From assembly GCA_016192905.1 (NCBI GenBank), contig JACPTG010000001.1:545005-609004 (forward strand): a stretch of DNA of 64,000 nucleotides, given 5' to 3'. Below the pieces are notes generated by a model, which saw only the letters and a list, made by a program, of their open reading frames with translations, was not told where the DNA came from and searched no databases. Shown here piece after piece: positions 60,155 to 64,000 of the stretch (positions are counted from its first letter, which is position 1; each line of letters opens with the position of its first letter). Position numbers and translations under genes: made by a program. The stretch comes from Candidatus Woesearchaeota archaeon. GTDB lineage: Archaea > Nanobdellota > Nanobdellia > Woesearchaeales > UBA10216.

Positions 60155-60511
60155 TCATACCAACGTGACTTCTTGATTTCCTATGATGGAAGCTACATAT
60201 GGTTGTTGTGACAGAACCATTACTTGTTCAACAGTCAATATTGTTCTTACCCGCCTTAGGGGGGCATAAGTTGAATAAGAAGCCCCTATTTCTTTTAAGT
60301 AATCAGTAACTGGACGCAGTGCTCGCTCATTGGCATTAAGAGCTGCCTGCCTCTCCGGAAGCGACATTCTGATTTTCGGGGTTCTGCCTACATCCTCTTC
60401 CAAGCCTTGCGGCAGCTTGGCAGCCACAATAACATCTATGCTGTCTGTCGGTCCCATTCCACTAAGCCTTGATAAGAATTCATCAGACATTACTGACGGG
60501 GCTACTGTCAT
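60155..60511 (-). CDS. Small hypothetical protein, possibly I9 propeptide/inhibitor-like
   Basis: 118 residues from ATG 60511, 26 bases from TATA sequence TTTATAAGC, so leaderless. The C-terminal half (RRVRTILTVEQVMVLSQQPYVASIIGNQEVTLV) resembles the last strands of subtilisin propeptide/I9 inhibitor domains, where 'VxxIexxxxV' ends the fold; no protease domain follows. It has no signal peptide. The resemblance is weak and could be chance. The IS630 element inserted just upstream of its promoter. Confidence 0.55.
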   Translation of the reverse strand: MTVAPSVMSDEFLSRLSGMGPTDSIDVIVAAKLPQGLEEDVGRTPKIRMSLPERQAALNANERALRPVTDYLKEIGASYSTYAPLRRVRTILTVEQVMVLSQQPYVASIIGNQEVTLV

Positions 60512-60556
60512 GCAAAGAGTCATTTGATATTGCTTATAAAGTTTTTGTCAAAATAG

Positions 60557-61114
60557 TTAGCGACATAAATATCCTATAAAATCTTGCATAAAAATATGTT
60601 CTTGCCAAAAGGATTCCAATGATTCCTGCATTTCGTCTATTGTTGGAAAATATTGTGATTTTGTCACATGGTTTTTAGTCACTTTCCAGCATGTTTCGAT
60701 AGGGTTTAGTTCTGGCGAGTAAGGTGGGATATACTCGACTTTTATTCTGCCTGAAAATTCTTCGAAAAGGCTTCTGATGCATTGAGTTTTATGAAATCCT
60801 GCGTTATCCAAAATCAGAACGTATTTCTTTTTCGGATTTAGTTTTTCGAACAAGTTTCTTAAAAAGTGTTTGAATGTTAAGCTGTTCTGTGAGTCGTAAA
60901 AATCGTAATAAAATTTGTGATCGCTTGTTAGTGCTCCAAAGGTTATTAGCTTTTTTGAACTCCAAAAGAAAGCTCCTCTTGGGGTTTCTCCTCGAGGAAA
61001 CCAAATTCTTTTGTAAGTTGTTGTTAGGTTGAAGCTTGCTTCGTCAATCGCTATAATTTCATGACCCACATATTCTTTTCTAGTTTTTTTTAAACTCTTG
61101 TCGGAACTCTTCAA
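60557..61114 (-). CDS. IS630 transposase, catalytic part (orfB)
   Basis: 185 residues of DDE catalytic domain: IIAIDEASFNL (first Asp), YVLILDNAGFHKT (second Asp) and YIPPYSPELNPIETCWKVTK (Glu), the IS630 D-D-E signature. It overlaps orfA by 35 bases in another frame. Its TTG start lies within the overlap and is probably not used alone; frameshifting at an A8 run would fuse it to orfA. Confidence 0.88.
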   Translation of the reverse strand: MKSSDKSLKKTRKEYVGHEIIAIDEASFNLTTTYKRIWFPRGETPRGAFFWSSKKLITFGALTSDHKFYYDFYDSQNSLTFKHFLRNLFEKLNPKKKYVLILDNAGFHKTQCIRSLFEEFSGRIKVEYIPPYSPELNPIETCWKVTKNHVTKSQYFPTIDEMQESLESFWQEHIFMQDFIGYLCR

Positions 61115-61511
61115 CTTTTTTAGGGTCGTTTCTGATGTGCTGCGGTCGGGGAGTTATTCTAGAAAAATCGAGCTTATGCATGATGCGCTCAACGTGTCGC
61201 ATCGTGTAATCTTTTCCAATTTCTCGACGGATAATTTCAGATAATTGTTTCGTGCTTAGGGAACAATAATTCTTATTTGCTGCCCTCACTTCGGCAGTAA
61301 TTTTATTTTTAAGCTTGGCGAGATTTCTCTTGGTCAACAAGGTTGGTCTGCCACTTCGAGGCAAACTTTTGAGTGATAAACCCGTTTTATGTCGGTTTAT
61401 CCACAAATTAACGCTTGGTTGGCTGCACCCAATCAATGAAGCAATCTCTTGTTGCTTTTTACCCTGACCCCACAACTTAATTATCAACTCTTTTTGGTTA
61501 AGATTTAGCAT
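61080..61511 (-). CDS. IS630 transposase, N-terminal DNA-binding part (orfA)
   Basis: 143 residues with two helix-turn-helix units: KKQQEIASLIGCSQPSVNLWINRH and a second winged-helix (STKQLSEIIRREIGKDYTMRHVERIMHKL). It ends EEFRQEFKKN then TAG. The run TTTAAAAAAAAC just before the stop allows slippage into the orfB frame, producing a fused transposase of about 320 residues. Confidence 0.88.
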   Translation of the reverse strand: MLNLNQKELIIKLWGQGKKQQEIASLIGCSQPSVNLWINRHKTGLSLKSLPRSGRPTLLTKRNLAKLKNKITAEVRAANKNYCSLSTKQLSEIIRREIGKDYTMRHVERIMHKLDFSRITPRPQHIRNDPKKVEEFRQEFKKN

Positions 61512-61601
61512 AAAACAATAAATAACAGAACTAGTATTTATAGTTTACTTTTGTCGCTTACTAAAACATTTAAAAGCCGCCCCTGTTACTCGTCTTTCTG
61601 T

Positions 61602-61740
61602 GCCGAGGTAGATGAATAGCCGGGCCATTGCGGTGATTTGCTTAGCAACCTATGCAAACCGGAAAATTGCTAGATGCTGTAAGTGCCTACGAAACTTACA
61701 ATGGCCCACAGAAATCTACTGTGCGAAAGCACACGGGAGG
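61602..61740 (+). pseudogene. Degenerate tRNA-Ser(GCU)-like copy
   Basis: It begins GCCGAGGT like the true tRNA, then differs. It contains an ATTGCTAGATG segment, the same intron 3' part (ACTTACAATGGCCCACAG), AATCTAC, the variable arm TGTGCGAAAGCACA and CGGGAG, but stops there: the T-loop and 3' acceptor strand are missing. About 45 extra bases sit between the D-arm and anticodon region. It cannot form a mature tRNA. It lies 39 bases from the IS end. Confidence 0.75.
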
Positions 61741-61919
61741 TTTTCAACGGCCGCATGCTTGCCCCCAATTATTCTGTGCCTAGGCAATTTCCGTAAGATT
61801 ACCACTTTCAGGTCCATTTTTCATCATCAGCAGAGGCTGCTATTAATAGTTTTATTCACTCAGGTGAACATTCAACCTACTATAAAAATATATAAACAAC
61901 CTCTACTCCTACTAATGCC

Positions 61920-62264
61920 ATGCAAGAAAAATCATCATTCAGGCTTGTCTTCGGTGATGCTCCTGTTGTAAAGGTGCTTGACTTTTTCCTGGAGAACAGG
62001 GAGTTCGACTACAGTTTAACTGACATAGCCAAAAACTCAGATATTGGATGGAGCACCCTTCACAAGTTCTGGAATGACCTGGTAAAGCTTGAGGTTGTTA
62101 CAAAAACAAGAAGGATAGGACGGGCAGAGCTGTACAGGCTTAATATGGGCAGCCCACTTGTCAGGAAGCTTATAGAGATAGACAACGATATTTCAAAGAA
62201 GCTTATACAGCAGGAACTGATGAGCCATCAGAAAAAACTGAAGAAAGCTGCCGGAGATGAATAA
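61920..62264 (+). CDS. Winged-helix transcription regulator
   Basis: 114 residues with a clear wHTH: VVKVLDFFLENREFDYSLTDIAKNSDIGWSTLHKFWNDLVKLEVVTKTRR in segments, and a wing (RIGRAELYRLN) followed by a helical tail (IDNDISKKLIQQELMSHQKKLKK) that could dimerise. TATA box CTATAAAAATATATAAAC at about 61880-61897. It overlaps the TPR gene by 8 bases, so likely regulates or serves that gene pair. Confidence 0.85.
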   Translation: MQEKSSFRLVFGDAPVVKVLDFFLENREFDYSLTDIAKNSDIGWSTLHKFWNDLVKLEVVTKTRRIGRAELYRLNMGSPLVRKLIEIDNDISKKLIQQELMSHQKKLKKAAGDE

Positions 62265-63204
62265 ATCGACTAAGGGAAGTTTTGGAAAAATATTGGAGGA
62301 AGCCACCTATCATATTGATGAACAACATCTGAAAAAGGCCCTCAATACCCTGAATAAGGGTCTTCTGGAGTTTGAAGATAGTTATGAGCTCGCGAGCATG
62401 AAGGCAGAGGTTCTGATTTTGCTTGGACGGACTAAAGAAGCAAAAATATTGATTGATGAACTCCTCATATGCGACCCTGAAGACCCATACCTTTATTTTT
62501 TTATTGCTAACTGCCATGCATCCAAGAAGGACTTCAACAAAGCAGTTGAAAGCCTAAAAAAAGGGCTGAAATTAGACCCCCGGAATTTCGATTTGGTAAG
62601 CGCGATTGCAAATTATTCCTATCTGGCTGGCAAGCCGTATAAGGAATACATTGAGTTGGGCTTGCATATTGATAAAGTCCGCATGCAACAATTTCTGGAA
62701 AATTATTGGATTGAGACACTGGATGTTAATGAGGCTATCAAGCAGCCTCAGCTTGATGTTCGCAAAACAATGAATCAGGTGTGCAGATCATTTGAAGAGG
62801 GGGACTTTGATACTGCACTTAATGGCATAAAGGCTGTGAAGGCCAAAGGGTATGTGGACAAGAAGATGATGGATTTGCTTCTAATGATGGAAGTTGACGC
62901 TTATATTGGAAAGGGAGAGCTGAAGAAGGGCAAGGAAACTTCAAATTATATGATTAGCCGGTGGCCTGAGAACCCTTCAGGGTACAGTTCATTGGCAAAG
63001 GTTGAGATGGCTTCTGGCAACATGGAAAGTGCCGATAAAGAAATTAACAAGGCTATTATCCTGGGGGAAAAACATAAATCACTTGAACCCCATATTTTTT
63101 TCACTAAATCAGATATTCTGAAGGCAATGGGCAACAAAGAATGGATGGTCTTCTATGAAAAAGGGGAAAAACTGTTGAAAAATGGATCTGTCACTGTTGA
63201 TTAA
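62257..63204 (+). CDS. TPR-repeat protein
   Basis: 315 residues of helical repeats: LKKALNTLNKGLLEFEDSYELASMKAEVL, DPYLYFFIANCHASKKDFNKAVESLKKGLKLDP and YSSLAKVEMASGNMESADKEINKAI show TPR spacing (W/L-G-Y-A-P positions). No signal peptide. Probably a protein-interaction scaffold. AT-richer than the window average. Co-translated with the wHTH regulator. Confidence 0.82.
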   Translation: MNKSTKGSFGKILEEATYHIDEQHLKKALNTLNKGLLEFEDSYELASMKAEVLILLGRTKEAKILIDELLICDPEDPYLYFFIANCHASKKDFNKAVESLKKGLKLDPRNFDLVSAIANYSYLAGKPYKEYIELGLHIDKVRMQQFLENYWIETLDVNEAIKQPQLDVRKTMNQVCRSFEEGDFDTALNGIKAVKAKGYVDKKMMDLLLMMEVDAYIGKGELKKGKETSNYMISRWPENPSGYSSLAKVEMASGNMESADKEINKAIILGEKHKSLEPHIFFTKSDILKAMGNKEWMVFYEKGEKLLKNGSVTVD

Positions 63205-63278
63205 AGGAATAATGAAGGCTCTTTTCAGTCATTATCGGGCGTTGTTCTAGCTATAATTTCAATGCGAAACCAAAGCAT

Positions 63279-63304
63279 TATATAGTTACTATAACTACTA
63301 TATA
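63279..63304. promoter_or_regulatory. Nested inverted repeat, probable toxin-antitoxin operator
   Basis: TATATAGT (63279-63286) and ACTATATA (63297-63304) form an inverted repeat with a second inside it (AGTTA...TAACT). It overlaps the AT-rich promoter just before the antitoxin start, the usual place for antitoxin autoregulation. Confidence 0.5.
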
Positions 63305-63317
63305 GATGGTGATATCT

Positions 63318-63548
63318 ATGCCAACAACAATACAAGTAAAGGACTCTACCCTTGACAGGCTGAAGTTCTTCAAGGAAAGCTCAAAGGAAAGCTACGATGA
63401 AGTGATTAACAAGGTGCTGGATGAGGTTGAAGAAGGCGTGCTTTCAGATGAAGCATTAGAAGATATCAGGATCGGGCTAATGGAAATCAAGGAGGGCAAG
63501 GGCGAGTCCATAGAAAAGGTCGCGAAAGAGCTTGGGATAAAGCTATGA
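63318..63548 (+). CDS. RelB-like antitoxin
   Basis: 76 residues from ATG 63318 (GGTGAT site 4 bases ahead); the longer frame from 63306 is less likely. N-terminus MPTTIQVKDSTLDRLKFFKES is a ribbon-helix-helix-type strand and helix, then SYDEVINKVLDEVEEG and an acidic helical tail. It overlaps the RelE-like toxin by 4 bases (ATGA). It should bind and neutralise the toxin and repress the promoter. Confidence 0.85.
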   Translation: MPTTIQVKDSTLDRLKFFKESSKESYDEVINKVLDEVEEGVLSDEALEDIRIGLMEIKEGKGESIEKVAKELGIKL

Positions 63549-63796
63549 ACATAAATATTCTCCCTGCTGCAAAAAAAAGCCTGCGAAAGCTGCCCAGGGA
63601 AATCGCAGAAATGATTTTAAGGAAGCTCTATTCCATAAAGGAAAACCCGCTCGGTCACATTGAAAGGCTGAAAGGAAGCCAGTTATGGAAGCTCAGGATA
63701 GGCGATTACAGGGCCATAATGATGATAGATACCGGAGAGAAAATAATGCATATTGTAAAAATCGGGCACAGAAAGGATATCTATAAGAGATTGTAA
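63545..63796 (+). CDS. RelE/ParE-superfamily toxin
   Basis: 83 residues: INILPAAKKSLRKLPREIAEMILRKL, then IERLKGSQLWKLRIGDYRAIMMID and MHIVKIGHRKDIYKRL. The G-x-xLWKLRxGDYRaI strand and HRKDIY C-terminus are RelE family marks, including Arg and His/Tyr residues used in mRNA cleavage. Overlap with the antitoxin supports a functional pair. Confidence 0.9.
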   Translation: MNINILPAAKKSLRKLPREIAEMILRKLYSIKENPLGHIERLKGSQLWKLRIGDYRAIMMIDTGEKIMHIVKIGHRKDIYKRL

Positions 63797-63859
63797 CCCA
63801 GGTGCTGGACAAATTTTTTGGATGCTTGGTCTTGCAATGGAGCGGCAGGGGAAAGCCTT

Positions 63860-63884
63860 AAATATAAATACGTATTAAATACGT
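63860..63884. promoter_or_regulatory. TATA box overlapping an operator-like inverted repeat
   Basis: AAATATAAATA (63860-63870) is a TATA box. ACGTATT (63870-63876) and AATACGT (63878-63884) form a perfect inverted repeat with a 1-base centre, directly between TATA and the ATG at 63888, suitable for repression of the next gene. Confidence 0.5.
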
Positions 63885-63887
63885 ACT

Positions 63888-64000
63888 ATGGTGGCCTTTC
63901 GCAAGGCGGTTTCACGGGGGACAAGATTCAGCCAGATTTACATCCCAAAATCAATGCATGGGCTAATAGAGCCCGGGGACGAAGTTGAGGTAAGGCTGGT
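63888..64000 (+). CDS. N-terminal part of an AbrB-like protein (cut by window end)
   Basis: 37 residues are visible: MVAFRKAVSRGTRFSQIYIPKSMHGLIEPGDEVEVRL in overlapping parts. The strand-IPK-helix-EPGDEVEV pattern resembles the SpoVT/AbrB swapped-hairpin fold. The rest of the gene lies beyond the window. An inverted repeat before it suits an autoregulated DNA-binding protein. Confidence 0.6.
   Translation, partial: MVAFRKAVSRGTRFSQIYIPKSMHGLIEPGDEVEVRL

Larger units (their letters stand above)
60556..61561 (-). mobile_element. IS630-type insertion sequence
   Basis: About 1006 bp bounded by inverted ends: GTTAGCGACATAAA (from 60556) and GTAAGCGACAAAAG (inward from 61561 on the minus strand), 11 of 14 matching. 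TA dinucleotides at 60554-60555 and 61562-61563 fit the TA target duplication of the IS630/Tc1 group. It contains two overlapping minus-strand transposase frames and is AT-rich relative to the surroundings. Confidence 0.85.

Noticed and set aside
61602-61740. Second functional tRNA-Ser
   Set aside because: The T-loop and 3' acceptor strand are missing and the D-to-anticodon region is rearranged.
59895-61740. Classic tRNA-targeted integrative element with att sites
   Set aside because: Integrases normally leave a tRNA 3' fragment at the far end; here the repeated part is the 5' and middle portion, and no integrase gene is present.
1-64000. CRISPR array or rRNA operon
   Set aside because: No regularly spaced direct repeats and no conserved rRNA segments were seen on either strand.

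Overview
This window is an archaeal chromosome segment of about 64 kb. The evidence is archaeal TATA-box promoters, many of them 22-30 bp ahead of start codons as in leaderless transcripts, the archaeal purine enzyme PurP, class III signal-peptide pilins, TadC/FlaJ and FlaI-type secretion proteins, and tRNA genes carrying bulge-helix-bulge introns. The compact operons, many short lineage-specific membrane and coiled-coil proteins, and an initiator tRNA with introns at non-canonical sites suggest a small-genome DPANN-type archaeon (Micrarchaeota/Diapherotrites-like). That placement is inference and was not tested by phylogeny.

Region 1 (380-22336) is a purine and one-carbon supercluster on the + strand, in three transcriptional blocks. 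Block one is purF-purD-purN-MTHFS-membrane protein-glyA-folD. Block two, after an orphan archaeal ATPase with its own palindromic operator, is purM-purSL(fusion)-purQ. Block three is purE-HAD-purC-purB-purP1-HAD-DMT half transporter-purP2-guaA. Together they encode every step from PRPP to FAICAR plus XMP to GMP. No recognisable IMP cyclohydrolase, guaB or purA lies in the window. glyA, folD and MTHFS supply the formyl-folate used by PurN.

Region 2 (22394-31964) holds lineage-specific small proteins, a secreted Lon-like protease, a phospholipase-D-fold protein, a PfkB sugar kinase, a TIM-barrel isomerase-like protein and S-adenosylhomocysteine hydrolase.

Region 3 (32031-46312) is a surface and secretion locus. 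Its + strand carries several short class-III-type pilin-like proteins, a 901-residue vWA-domain surface protein and another anchored protein. Its - strand carries two TadC/FlaJ-like membrane proteins, an AT-richer block with a DUF2341-type secreted protein, the FlaI/TadA-type ATPase and a winged-helix/coiled-coil protein. A convergent RHH and PIN pair follows. Region 4 (47213-54779) is a MoxR-DUF58-BatA-like vWA cluster, then a TRASH-like zinc protein and RNase HII.

Region 5 (55870-64000) is a mosaic of membrane proteins, a LAGLIDADG endonuclease next to an initiator tRNA-Met gene with three introns, an intron-bearing tRNA-Ser(GCU), an intact-looking IS630-type insertion sequence, a degenerate tRNA-Ser copy, regulators and a RelBE-type toxin-antitoxin pair. 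The strongest novelty is the three-intron initiator tRNA: two introns fold into textbook bulge-helix-bulge motifs at D-arm 13/14 and anticodon-stem 29/30, and a third sits at 37/38. No CRISPR array or rRNA gene was seen.
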